Of a stretch of 40,205 bases of DNA, positions 8,428 to 16,605 are shown piece by piece (positions within the stretch are counted from its first letter, which is position 1; each line of letters begins with the position of its first letter). The notes under the pieces are model-generated. The model did no database searches. It had not been told where the DNA came from and saw only the letters and a list, made by a program, of their open reading frames with translations. Source of the DNA: Bacteroidia bacterium (GTDB lineage Bacteria > Bacteroidota > Bacteroidia > NS11-12g > UBA9320); the NCBI GenBank assembly GCA_020053795.1, contig JAGVMN010000061.1, forward strand, positions 1 through 40,205, in the 5' to 3' direction. The translations under genes were made by a program, and so were the position numbers.

Positions 8428-10434
8428 ATGAAAAGAACTACTTCACTGATCGCGGCTATGACATTTTTACTATTTGCTAATTTAACAAATGCCCAGTACA
8501 AATCACTAAATTATTCGGTTTTGGCCGCGGCACGGGTGCAAAAATCGCCACCTCAGATTACCCTTAATTGGGTGGCCGATCCCATAGCTCTGACCTATGA
8601 TATTTACAGAAAGGACAAGGGAGCCACCACATGGGGAACGGCCATAAAAACAGGTCAGGCCGGAACAGTAAACACTTATTCAGACTTGACTGTAGTAGCC
8701 GGGAAAGAATACGAATATCAGATTATAAAAAGGGGGGCAAGTGGTTTTATCGGTATTGGTTACATTGCCTGCGGAATTGAACTGGCCCCTGTACACAACA
8801 GGGGATCCATATTGCTTTTGGTTGAGTCATCTATCAGCGACAGCCTGACGTCAGAACTGAATGATTTGTCAAGAGATTTGGCCGGTGACGGATGGCGAGT
8901 ACAACGCAGGTATGTTCACAAAGATTCATCAGTGAAATTTGTTTCCACGATTATAGTTGATGTTGCCAAATGGTCGTATGGCAGTTTGAAAGCCATTTAT
9001 ATTCTGGGCCATGTGCCCGTACCTTATTCAGGCAATTACGGCCTTGATGGTTTTTATACCGTACCGCCGGATGGTCATCCCGATCATGCCGGTGCCTGGC
9101 CGGCGGATGTATTTTATGCAACAGACCCCCTCTACTGGACTGATAACGAAACCAATACCGGTGGTAGCAGAGAAGCTAATAAAAATTATCCCAAAGACGG
9201 GAAATATGACCAAATAGAATTGCCGGATGAGGCATATTATAAGATCGGAAGAGTAGATCTGTCAAATATGCCCACTTTTAGTAAAAGCGAATCACAGCTA
9301 TTGAAGCAATATATACGCAAAGCACATGACTACCGTTATGGGATAACCAAGACCTTAGACAAAGGTTTGATAGATGAAAACTTCGATGCCAGCATTGGGG
9401 CGTTTGCAAGCACCGCCTGGCGAAATTTCTCATCTTTTTTTGGTCCGGAAAATATTCGGGATCGGGTGGAAAACGGGGGTGTGGATTATTTTACACTTCT
9501 GAAAGACAGCAATTACGTTTTTGCTTTTGGTGCAGGTGCCGGGTCTTACAACTCATGCAGTGGCATCGGGATTTCATCAGACTTCAACACAAAAAGAGGT
9601 GCTATATTCAATTTGTTATTTGGAAGCTATTTCGGCGACTGGGACAATGCCAACAATTTTTTAAGGGCTCCTCTGGCAGCGAGTGAAAACGGATTAACAA
9701 GTGCCTGGTCAGGCAGGCCATGGTGGCATTGCCACCCAATGGGTATGGGAGAAACCATAGGCTATTCTACCTTGCTGACACAAAACAACAAAACGACCTA
9801 TTCTTATAACATATTCAGAAGCGGTGTACCGATAGCACTGATGGGCGATCCTTCGCTCAGGCTTTATATGATGCAACCCGCAGCCAATCTATCAGGAACG
9901 GCAGGCTCAGGAAAAACTTCGGCCAATCTGAGTTGGACAGCTTCAGCAGAACCCGGTGTTAGTGGTTATTATGTTTATCGCTCATCAACAGAGTTTGGAA
10001 CCTATACATTGATAAACCCATTGCCCGTTACCGGAACTTCATTAACCGACAACAGCCCATACACCGGAACGACCTGGTATCAGGTGCGGGCTGCTAAAAT
10101 GCTAACCACACCAAGTGGTTCCTTTTGGAATTTAAGCCAGGGTGTGTTTACCAGTGTCAGCGGATTGCAGGGCCAAAGTGCATCTGTGGTTGAAAAAGTT
10201 GTGCCAAAAATTGAGGTTTATCCAAATCCAAACAACGGAACTTTTGAAATTATTTTCGAAAACGGTTTATTTTCTAATAATGATATGACGGTTATTGATT
10301 TGAAAGGAAGAACGATTTGGAGCGATATTGTTACACAAGGAGGCAATAGTGTGTTCATTCAATTACCCGAAACAGCACCGGGCATTTATGTTTTGAGGGT
10401 TGGGGGTGTTAGCAGGAAGTTGGTGGTGGAGTAG
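8428..10434 (+). CDS. C25-like T9SS protein with fibronectin III domains
   Basis: 668 aa: signal peptide (MKRTTSLIAAMTFLLFANLTNAQ), an FN3-like domain (about 40-115), a central region (about 125-490), a second FN3 domain (about 495-580, LSWTASAEPGVSGYYVYRS) and a T9SS sorting domain (IEVYPNPNNGTFEIIF to the end). The centre ends IALMGDPSLRLYMM, as the gingipain-like C25 peptidase fold does (the L.GDP.L motif), and holds FGSYFGDWDNANNFLRAPLA. Where C25 enzymes have a GHG motif this protein shows FGAGAGSYNSCSG, and the SC..G Cys position reads GSYFGD, so the catalytic His/Cys pair is not recognisable. I infer an inactive or re-purposed C25-like domain. It lies 20 nt after the previous T9SS gene. 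Confidence 0.83.
   Translation: MKRTTSLIAAMTFLLFANLTNAQYKSLNYSVLAAARVQKSPPQITLNWVADPIALTYDIYRKDKGATTWGTAIKTGQAGTVNTYSDLTVVAGKEYEYQIIKRGASGFIGIGYIACGIELAPVHNRGSILLLVESSISDSLTSELNDLSRDLAGDGWRVQRRYVHKDSSVKFVSTIIVDVAKWSYGSLKAIYILGHVPVPYSGNYGLDGFYTVPPDGHPDHAGAWPADVFYATDPLYWTDNETNTGGSREANKNYPKDGKYDQIELPDEAYYKIGRVDLSNMPTFSKSESQLLKQYIRKAHDYRYGITKTLDKGLIDENFDASIGAFASTAWRNFSSFFGPENIRDRVENGGVDYFTLLKDSNYVFAFGAGAGSYNSCSGIGISSDFNTKRGAIFNLLFGSYFGDWDNANNFLRAPLAASENGLTSAWSGRPWWHCHPMGMGETIGYSTLLTQNNKTTYSYNIFRSGVPIALMGDPSLRLYMMQPAANLSGTAGSGKTSANLSWTASAEPGVSGYYVYRSSTEFGTYTLINPLPVTGTSLTDNSPYTGTTWYQVRAAKMLTTPSGSFWNLSQGVFTSVSGLQGQSASVVEKVVPKIEVYPNPNNGTFEIIFENGLFSNNDMTVIDLKGRTIWSDIVTQGGNSVFIQLPETAPGIYVLRVGGVSRKLVVE
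10354..10434 (+). repeat. Sorting-domain end duplicated at 12918-12998 (copy 1)
   Basis: The last 81 nt of the C25-like gene, coding FIQLPETAPGIYVLRVGG to the stop, match the last 81 nt of the propeller gene at 12918-12998 with 6 differences by eye. The stretch covering GGGTTGGGGGTGTTAGCAGG and most of what follows is identical. This suggests gene conversion or recent duplication of the T9SS tail. Confidence 0.85.
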
Positions 10435-10523
10435 GAAAATTTGGCATAAAACATTTTTGGTCATTTTTTCAAAAGTACGGAGAAAGATTATAGAGGATAC
10501 AGTGTATAAGTTCTTCTAAACGT

Positions 10524-10531
10524 TATATTTG
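10524..10531 (+). promoter_or_regulatory. Bacteroidota -7 box TATATTTG
   Basis: TATATTTG matches TAnnTTTG exactly and lies 38 nt before the first possible start of the propeller gene (65 nt before the preferred start), in the 134-nt gap after the C25-like gene. No clear TTG is seen at the -33 position, so the assignment is moderate. It would give the propeller gene its own transcript. Confidence 0.45.
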
Positions 10532-10595
10532 TTGTTTCAAGTTAACTTTTTAGAACTGAGCAATAAAGATGCCTATATCCTTTAGAATGTTTGAA

Positions 10596-12998
10596 ATGAA
10601 AAGGCAATTTCTCCTTTTCGCTATAACAGTTTTTTCATCAGGGATATTTGCCCAAAATTTTCAATGGGCAAAGTCAATTGGTGGGAATTCTTCCGACCAA
10701 GCTACTTCAATAGCAGTCGATTCTCATGGCAATGTTTATAGCACAGGTTATTTCAATGAAACGGTTGACTTCGATCCGGGCCCAGGAACCTTTAACCTAA
10801 CCTCTGCTGGTTATGATGATATTTTCATCAGTAAGCTTGATTCTTCCGGAAAGTTCATTTGGGCAATACAAATTGGCAGTAAATCATGGGAACAGGTTAA
10901 TTCAGTTGATATTGATGATTTTGGAAATTTGATATTAACGGGTGACTTTTATGGAACACTTGACTTTGATCCTGGAATTGGTGTCTATAACTTAACACCT
11001 TTGGGACAAAGGGACGTTTTTGTAGTCAAATTCAATTCTGATGGCAAGTTCATCTGGACCAAATCTATGGGTGGAACAGATATGGACCGCCCACATTCGA
11101 TCTCTGTGGATGCCTCTGGAAATATTTACACTTTTGGTGAATTTTCGGGGAACGCAGACTTTGATCCCGACACAGGAAGTTTCTTTATATCAAACTTAGG
11201 AGGTGATCAAGATTTGTTCATATCAAAACTCGATTCTAATGGAAATTTTATTTGGGCCAAAAGCATCGGGGGTAGATCGTTTCAACATGCGGGTTCTATG
11301 ACATTAGACTATTTGGGGAATATATATCTTACTGGGTCATTCAATAGCACCACAGACTTCGATCCAGGATCCAAAACATATTATCTCTCAACAAATTCAG
11401 GAATTAACGGGAATATTTTTGTTTGTAAGCTGGATTATAATGGCAATTTTGTTTGGGCAAAACAAATGGCAGGTAGTTTGGCTTCTACAGGCTTTTCCAT
11501 CTCTATTGATATAAGGGGTCAAATTCTAACGACAGGGAGATTCAGGGGTACCGTTGACTTTGATCCCGGTTCAGGAAGTTATAACCTTACTACAACTGGC
11601 AGTGATGAGATATTTATCAGTAAGTTGGATAATAATGGCAATTTTGTTTGGGCAAAAAGATTTGGAGGGAAGAATCCTGACGTTGGTTTGTCAATTACGA
11701 CAGATACTTTTGGGAATGTATATACAACGGGCTTCTTCAACGATACAGTTGACTTTGACCCGGGAGCCCAAACTTATAAGCTGACTTCTGGATACAATAA
11801 AGTTTTCATCAGCAAATTGGATTCTCGGGGTAATTTTGTGTGGGCTAAAAGCACGGGAAGTGGTTGGTGTGAGGGTAACGCAATAGTAATTGATCCCTCA
11901 GGCAATATCTATCTTGCAGGACTTTTCTATAATTCCGGGGATTTTGACCCCGATACTGGAACTACAGTTTTGGCGTCTAATGGGGTTCATGATGTCTTTA
12001 TATTAAAACTCGGTTCATGTCAAACCCCATCAGGGCAGATCACAGGCCCAACTGCTGTTTGTTCTGATGACTCTGCCATTTTCTCGGTTAATGTAACTCC
12101 AGCAACGAGTGGTTATGATTGGACTGTTCCTTCAGGGGCAACCATCAATTCAGGGCAAAATAGTTCAGAAATTAATGTGACTTTTGGAACCATCGAGGGA
12201 AATATTTTAGTAAATACCAAGAATAAATGCGGTGACAATACCATCGGGCAATTTGTAAAGGTTAAACCAAAAGCACAAGCTGATTTCTCTGTAAATGATG
12301 TCTGTGAAAGCGATAGCGTTGAATTTCTAAATCTCTCGCAAAACAGTAACTCATTCAATTGGAGGTTTGGCAATGGGCAATTTTCAACTACAGTCTCGCC
12401 CAAACATTTTTATCATTTAACCAATGGTGTTACCACTACCTACTTTGTGACATTCGTTGCCAAAAACGAAGGATGTGCTGACTCAATGACCAAAGCTGTC
12501 ACCGTAAAGGCAAACCCAATCTCAGATTTCAGCTTTGTTAAGAGTGGAAACAAGTTTGATTTCAAGGCCTCGCAGAACGACAACACCTCATACCTATGGA
12601 AATTTGGAAACGGAGACAGTGCTGCCACTACGCTGACGGATTACAGCTATACTTATTCTCAATCCAATGCTTACAACGTTTGTCTGAAGGTAATCAGTGC
12701 TGACAATTGTTTCTCCCAAACCTGCAAATCAATTTCTACCATTGGCATCAGTGAAACAACAAACGCATCAGGAATGAGGATTTATCCCAACCCAAACTCA
12801 GGCAGCTTTGAGGTGGTTTTTGAGAAGACCCCAACCAAAGACGCAGAAATGGTGGTGTTTGATTTGGCCGGGCGAACGGTTTGGGGTGGCGTGGTTGAAA
12901 GCGGTGCCAATCGCATATTCATTCAATTGCCCGAAACAGCATCTGGTATTTATATTTTGAGGGTTGGGGGTGTTAGCAGGAAGTTAGTGGTGGAGTAG
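10596..12998 (+). CDS. Seven-bladed propeller, PKD and T9SS-tail protein
   Basis: About 800 aa. Start chosen at ATG 10596 (signal peptide MKRQFLLFAITVFSSGIFAQ); ATG 10569 would add nine residues. Seven consecutive repeats of about 64-67 residues follow, each with the pattern F.WAK..GG...D.....D..GN.Y.TG.F...VDFDPG......L...G..D.FI.KLD..G, consistent with one complete seven-bladed beta-propeller of the SBBP type. Then come an Ig-like domain (from QITGPTAVCSDD), two PKD-like domains (FNWRFGNG, YLWKFGNGD) and a T9SS sorting domain (MRIYPNPNSGSFEVVF to the end). The acidic DFDPG loops suggest calcium binding. Probably a large surface or released adhesin/binding protein; the ligand is unknown. Confidence 0.9.
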   Translation: MKRQFLLFAITVFSSGIFAQNFQWAKSIGGNSSDQATSIAVDSHGNVYSTGYFNETVDFDPGPGTFNLTSAGYDDIFISKLDSSGKFIWAIQIGSKSWEQVNSVDIDDFGNLILTGDFYGTLDFDPGIGVYNLTPLGQRDVFVVKFNSDGKFIWTKSMGGTDMDRPHSISVDASGNIYTFGEFSGNADFDPDTGSFFISNLGGDQDLFISKLDSNGNFIWAKSIGGRSFQHAGSMTLDYLGNIYLTGSFNSTTDFDPGSKTYYLSTNSGINGNIFVCKLDYNGNFVWAKQMAGSLASTGFSISIDIRGQILTTGRFRGTVDFDPGSGSYNLTTTGSDEIFISKLDNNGNFVWAKRFGGKNPDVGLSITTDTFGNVYTTGFFNDTVDFDPGAQTYKLTSGYNKVFISKLDSRGNFVWAKSTGSGWCEGNAIVIDPSGNIYLAGLFYNSGDFDPDTGTTVLASNGVHDVFILKLGSCQTPSGQITGPTAVCSDDSAIFSVNVTPATSGYDWTVPSGATINSGQNSSEINVTFGTIEGNILVNTKNKCGDNTIGQFVKVKPKAQADFSVNDVCESDSVEFLNLSQNSNSFNWRFGNGQFSTTVSPKHFYHLTNGVTTTYFVTFVAKNEGCADSMTKAVTVKANPISDFSFVKSGNKFDFKASQNDNTSYLWKFGNGDSAATTLTDYSYTYSQSNAYNVCLKVISADNCFSQTCKSISTIGISETTNASGMRIYPNPNSGSFEVVFEKTPTKDAEMVVFDLAGRTVWGGVVESGANRIFIQLPETASGIYILRVGGVSRKLVVE
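12918..12998 (+). repeat. Sorting-domain end duplicated at 10354-10434 (copy 2)
   Basis: Second copy of the 81-nt near-identical end, here in the propeller gene, coding FIQLPETASGIYILRVGG to the stop. See copy 1 for the comparison. Confidence 0.85.
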
Positions 12999-13052
12999 AT
13001 TGACTAAAATGAGTCACTCCTGATGGAGTTTTTTATTGTATTCATTGTTAGT

Positions 13053-13172
13053 CAACGGACTGAAGTCCGTTGTTACAATATTTGACGTTCCTTCGCAACT
13101 ATGCTTAGAGAAAACAAACAACTAAGAGCCGTAGCCTCGGTTTCATTTTGTAAGGATGGATTCAGTCCATCC
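13053..13172. repeat. Two small palindromes sharing a GGACTGAA core
   Basis: The first has arms CAACGGACT (13053-13061) and AGTCCGTTG (13064-13072). The second, 13154-13172, has arms GGATGGA and TCCATCC around TTCAG. Read on opposite strands they share GGACTGAA(G)TCC, so they look like two inverted copies of one mini-repeat between convergent genes (propeller gene + and oxidoreductase -). A REP-like element or mRNA end structure is likely. Confidence 0.55.
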
Positions 13173-13190
13173 ATCAAACTGTGCCTTATC

Positions 13191-14261
13191 TCAGCGATAT
13201 ATAGATACAAACCGCCCCATATCCACTTCACGCTCCAGCGGTGCGTTATTAAACAGATGTTCGATGAAATGATCCGCGTAATATGGAATCAGTGCAACGC
13301 CTTTCGTTCCGAAACCATTGAAAATATAGGCAGAATCAAATGATTGGGTCACCGGGAGTTTCCCGATCAAAGGTCTCCGGTCTTTGCTGGCCGGGCGAAT
13401 ACCGGCCTTATGATCCAATACCTCAGCCGGCAGTGGCGTTATTTTTTTTAGCTCCTCTAAGAGTTTGCTTTTCCCTTCGGGGGTTGGTGTGAGCATGCTG
13501 AGGTCCCAGTCATAAGTGGCCCCGACTCTGTAAACATCTTTTCCCAAGGATGCAATAAAAACCCCTTTCAATACAATACTTTCCAGATGTAAGTCGGGAA
13601 TTCTTACGGTTAGAATTTCCCCTTTTACAGGTTTAAACAGCAGATCCATCCCATAGAAAGAAGCAGCAGTATAACCGCTGCAATCAATCAAGGTTTTAGA
13701 CTTCAGATTGCGAATTTCAACTCCGCCATTTTTGAAATATATTTCGGAAGGAGTGATGGGTACGGTGACTTCTAATAGTTCATCGTTTGTCAAAAACCGA
13801 TTTCTCATGGCTTCCAGAAGTGCCATCGTATCAACATAACCACCCCTCGAAAAACACAGACAACCAAAAGGGTTTAGAATATGTTTATTCTCCAATGGAT
13901 ACAATTCGGCAGATTCACAAAATTCGCCGAGAAGCCCTGAAGAAATTCTTGCCAGCCAATCATTTTGCATGGCAGGACTGTCCATCAATCTGATGATTTT
14001 TTTTTCAAAGAAAAACTGTCCGGCCAACTCCATTTCAAGTTGCGGATAGAATTGGTTCAGGGCTTGGAACAAAAAGGAAGCATTCCAACTGAGACTTAAT
14101 TTTCTTACTGTAACAGGATTGAAAAGACCGGCAGCTACCCACGAAGAGGTTGTTTGCGGTTGGTATAGGTTGATAATTTTGATCGAAAATCCAAGCTTGC
14201 TTAGCTTGTAACCGAGTATCGACCCCGCCAATCCCTGCCCTAAAATGATAAAGTCGGTCAA
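13191..14261 (-). CDS. DAO-family FAD-dependent oxidoreductase
   Basis: A 356-aa flavoprotein. The N-terminus FIILGQGLAGSILGYKLSKLGFSI is the FAD-binding Rossmann motif (GxGxAG), and near the C-terminus KAGIRPASKDRRPLIGKLP plus IFNGFGTKGVALIPYYA match the second nucleotide-contact region of the D-amino-acid oxidase/glycine oxidase (DadA, ThiO, MnmC C-terminal) family. Such enzymes oxidise amines or amino acids; the substrate cannot be assigned. The first codon appears to be TTG at 14261, because the Rossmann strand begins immediately after it and no ATG is available. The start is 29 nt from the divergent lipoprotein gene, so promoters must overlap. Confidence 0.86.
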   Translation of the reverse strand: MTDFIILGQGLAGSILGYKLSKLGFSIKIINLYQPQTTSSWVAAGLFNPVTVRKLSLSWNASFLFQALNQFYPQLEMELAGQFFFEKKIIRLMDSPAMQNDWLARISSGLLGEFCESAELYPLENKHILNPFGCLCFSRGGYVDTMALLEAMRNRFLTNDELLEVTVPITPSEIYFKNGGVEIRNLKSKTLIDCSGYTAASFYGMDLLFKPVKGEILTVRIPDLHLESIVLKGVFIASLGKDVYRVGATYDWDLSMLTPTPEGKSKLLEELKKITPLPAEVLDHKAGIRPASKDRRPLIGKLPVTQSFDSAYIFNGFGTKGVALIPYYADHFIEHLFNNAPLEREVDMGRFVSIYR

Positions 14262-14268
14262 GCTTTCT

Positions 14269-14276
14269 TATTTTTG
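14269..14276 (+). promoter_or_regulatory. Candidate -7 box TATTTTTG for lipoprotein-porin pair
   Basis: TATTTTTG is an exact TAnnTTTG match, 14 nt before the lipoprotein ATG, which would give an almost leaderless transcript. It sits in the 29-nt gap between two divergent start codons. There is no convincing TTG at -33. Confidence 0.35.
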
Positions 14277-14290
14277 ACAAAAATACCCTG

Positions 14291-14719
14291 ATGAGTCCGA
14301 AATACATCCTGAGAAATGCCTGTTTGCTTATTTTGACTGCTTTTCTTTTGAGTCAGTGCAGGGATGAATTCAACGATCCAAACCCAAAGAGCAACCGGGA
14401 GGAGGATAATGAAGCTCCGTTCATCAGGCTAATTTCTCCCGTTGACAGTACAATTTACAGAAAGGAAACTATGCCTATAACTTTTACAGTTGACGATAAT
14501 TTTTCTCTGAATCGCATCGAAGCACAAATAGCTTCAATAGGTAAACCGGCACCTGGTTTTGAGATGAAACTGAAGCCCGGAACAAAGTCTTTTAACGTTG
14601 ACACCATGTATCGTTCAAATGTGACTGATACCATTGAACTTCAAATGTTGATTTTCGCTGATGATTCTTCCGGCAACGCCCGATCAAAAACTGTTATATT
14701 TTGGATGATAAAGCCCTGA
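14291..14719 (+). CDS. Small lipoprotein with Ig-like fold
   Basis: A 142-aa protein with a lipoprotein signal (MSPKYILRNACLLILTAFLLSQC; lipid Cys23) and an acidic linker RDEFNDPNPKSNREEDNEAP. The rest, from FIRLISPVDSTIYRKETMPITFTVDDN to DDSSGNARSKTVIFW, has the strand pattern of bacterial Ig/cadherin-like domains found in DUF4625-type lipoproteins. Function unknown. It ends 23 nt before the porin start, so the two are probably co-transcribed and may act together at the outer membrane. Confidence 0.78.
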   Translation: MSPKYILRNACLLILTAFLLSQCRDEFNDPNPKSNREEDNEAPFIRLISPVDSTIYRKETMPITFTVDDNFSLNRIEAQIASIGKPAPGFEMKLKPGTKSFNVDTMYRSNVTDTIELQMLIFADDSSGNARSKTVIFWMIKP

Positions 14720-14742
14720 AATCAACGCCTATTTTTGTCGGA

Positions 14743-16605
14743 ATGTTTGAGAGTAGCTTTAAGATATTTTATCTGGTGCAGATTTTTATTATGTTACTGA
14801 TCAGAGAAAGTCAGGCACAAATTATTGCTGTTGATAGTTTTCCGGTAGTTTATACCATAAATTTGAATGATGCCGAGAACCTAATTGACAGTTTGGTTTC
14901 ATTGGATACTTCCTTAAACAGGTTTCACAACAGGCATGGGCAAAGTATTAATAATACGGCCATTCAAAATTCGGGCATGGCCGGAACCCCTTACCGCTCT
15001 CTTGAATTGAACCAACTGACAACTCCCTTTTTCAATTCCGGGTTGAAGCATTTTAATGCCTATCATTTCGGAAGGCTTGATCAGATTCAGCTTTCAGGAA
15101 AGCCATTCACTGATCTTCATTATGTCCAAGGCTATCCTCAAATGATTTATTTGAAAGCTGACCATGCTCAAAAGCTTGGAGAATTTGCTTCTTTTGGCAT
15201 TCATTTTCGTAGGTTGAAAATGCAGAACATTTATTATGGAAATATCCCCGAAAGAAATAGAATACCCAATATATACAATACAGCATTCGATTTTCGATTT
15301 GACTCACCTGACAAAAGGTATTTGGGGGTTGTTTCCCTTACATTCAATCGAATTAATATCAGGGAAACCGGCGGACTTTCAGATGAGGAGAAATTTGATG
15401 CCTTAAGTCCCCGTTCAAGATTGCTCAATTCCAGTGCCCGATACAAAAATGCAAGCAACGATTATCGGGATTTCAGCATACAGGTCAGGCAATTTTTTCA
15501 GCCTGACGGAAAGGTGAACGATAGCTTGTATATAAGACCGCGTATAAGGTTCTACAGTGAATTTGAAATTGGAAGAACCAAGTCATTATTCAAGATAGGA
15601 GAGATACCCGATTCTTTGGAAGATCATTATTATTTCTCCACCGCCACATTGGACTCAAATAAACACTGGGAAATCAATGAAAGATTGGGGTTGGCCTATC
15701 GGGTTGGTCAGCACTTATTCAAGGCCGGAATTAAACAAGAATCAAATTGGTTGCGTATGATTAAATCAGTGGCAGCCTACAGTGGTTTTTTCTCCCAATT
15801 TGTTTGGAACTTTAAGGAAACAAATTTCAATGCAAGTGTTGAGTTGGATGCTGGATTTATGGGATATAATAATGGTGACCTATATCTTCATTCTTATTTT
15901 GATCGCCATTTTTTAAAAGTATTTAACTTTGGAGCTGTGTTTGATTTGAAGAGAGTGCAACCTGGATTTAACAGCCGTTATTTTGTAAGTAATCATTTTT
16001 TGTGGAATCATCCTGAATATAGAAAGACCCTGGATAAGAATGCAGAAATTTACATTCATGCCGGCAAGAAGAACTTTTTCAGACTTATAGTGGCCGGTGG
16101 AATACTTGACCAATTCGTTTTTTTTAATCAAACGGGTTACCCTCAGCAATTGGATAAAAGTCTGGGTTGGTACAAAGTAAGTTTTCAAAGTGAATATAAA
16201 TGGAAAGTGTTGGGCAACCGAAATCAGTTGGTCTGGCAAAATTCCGATTCGAGGTATCTTCCTTATCCCAACTATGTTATTCAATCAGCCTTGTTTGCCC
16301 AAGGCAAACTGTTCAAAGGCAATATGTTGCTTCAAATTGGTCTTGATTTAAACTATTATAGCAAATATGAGGCCCCGCGTTATAATCCGATTACCAGACA
16401 ATTTCAAATCTTCGGTAAGAAGGAGTATGGAAACTATCCACAAACCGACATTTACATCAATGCACAAATAAAAACTGTTTCACTCACTGCGACTTGGCAA
16501 AATGCCAATCAAGGGCTGTATGGCGATTCATATATTCTATCTCCCGGTTATCCAAACTTACCCAGATCATTCAATTTTGGGATCAGGTGGCGACTTTTTA
16601 ACTGA
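14743..16605 (+). CDS. Putative outer-membrane porin (Porin_10 type)
   Basis: Start chosen at ATG 14743, which gives the signal peptide MFESSFKIFYLVQIFIMLLI...SQAQ; a TTG at 14701 in the same frame would overlap the lipoprotein gene. The 620-aa protein shows alternating-strand text rich in aromatic residues (FGIHFRRLKMQNIYYGNIPERNRIPNIYNTAFDF), many DSLY/RPRIRFYSEFEIG strands, and a C-terminus NFGIRWRLFN ending in an aromatic-X residue pair typical of beta-barrels. This resembles the Bacteroidota putative porin family. It likely forms a 16-18-strand outer-membrane barrel; its solute is unknown. The last 8 nt overlap the convergent OmpA gene. Confidence 0.82.
   Translation: MFESSFKIFYLVQIFIMLLIRESQAQIIAVDSFPVVYTINLNDAENLIDSLVSLDTSLNRFHNRHGQSINNTAIQNSGMAGTPYRSLELNQLTTPFFNSGLKHFNAYHFGRLDQIQLSGKPFTDLHYVQGYPQMIYLKADHAQKLGEFASFGIHFRRLKMQNIYYGNIPERNRIPNIYNTAFDFRFDSPDKRYLGVVSLTFNRINIRETGGLSDEEKFDALSPRSRLLNSSARYKNASNDYRDFSIQVRQFFQPDGKVNDSLYIRPRIRFYSEFEIGRTKSLFKIGEIPDSLEDHYYFSTATLDSNKHWEINERLGLAYRVGQHLFKAGIKQESNWLRMIKSVAAYSGFFSQFVWNFKETNFNASVELDAGFMGYNNGDLYLHSYFDRHFLKVFNFGAVFDLKRVQPGFNSRYFVSNHFLWNHPEYRKTLDKNAEIYIHAGKKNFFRLIVAGGILDQFVFFNQTGYPQQLDKSLGWYKVSFQSEYKWKVLGNRNQLVWQNSDSRYLPYPNYVIQSALFAQGKLFKGNMLLQIGLDLNYYSKYEAPRYNPITRQFQIFGKKEYGNYPQTDIYINAQIKTVSLTATWQNANQGLYGDSYILSPGYPNLPRSFNFGIRWRLFN

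Noticed and set aside
7334-12998. A T9SS secretion machinery locus
   Set aside because: Only cargo genes with sorting tails occur; no GldK/L/M/N, SprA or PorU-type genes are in the window.
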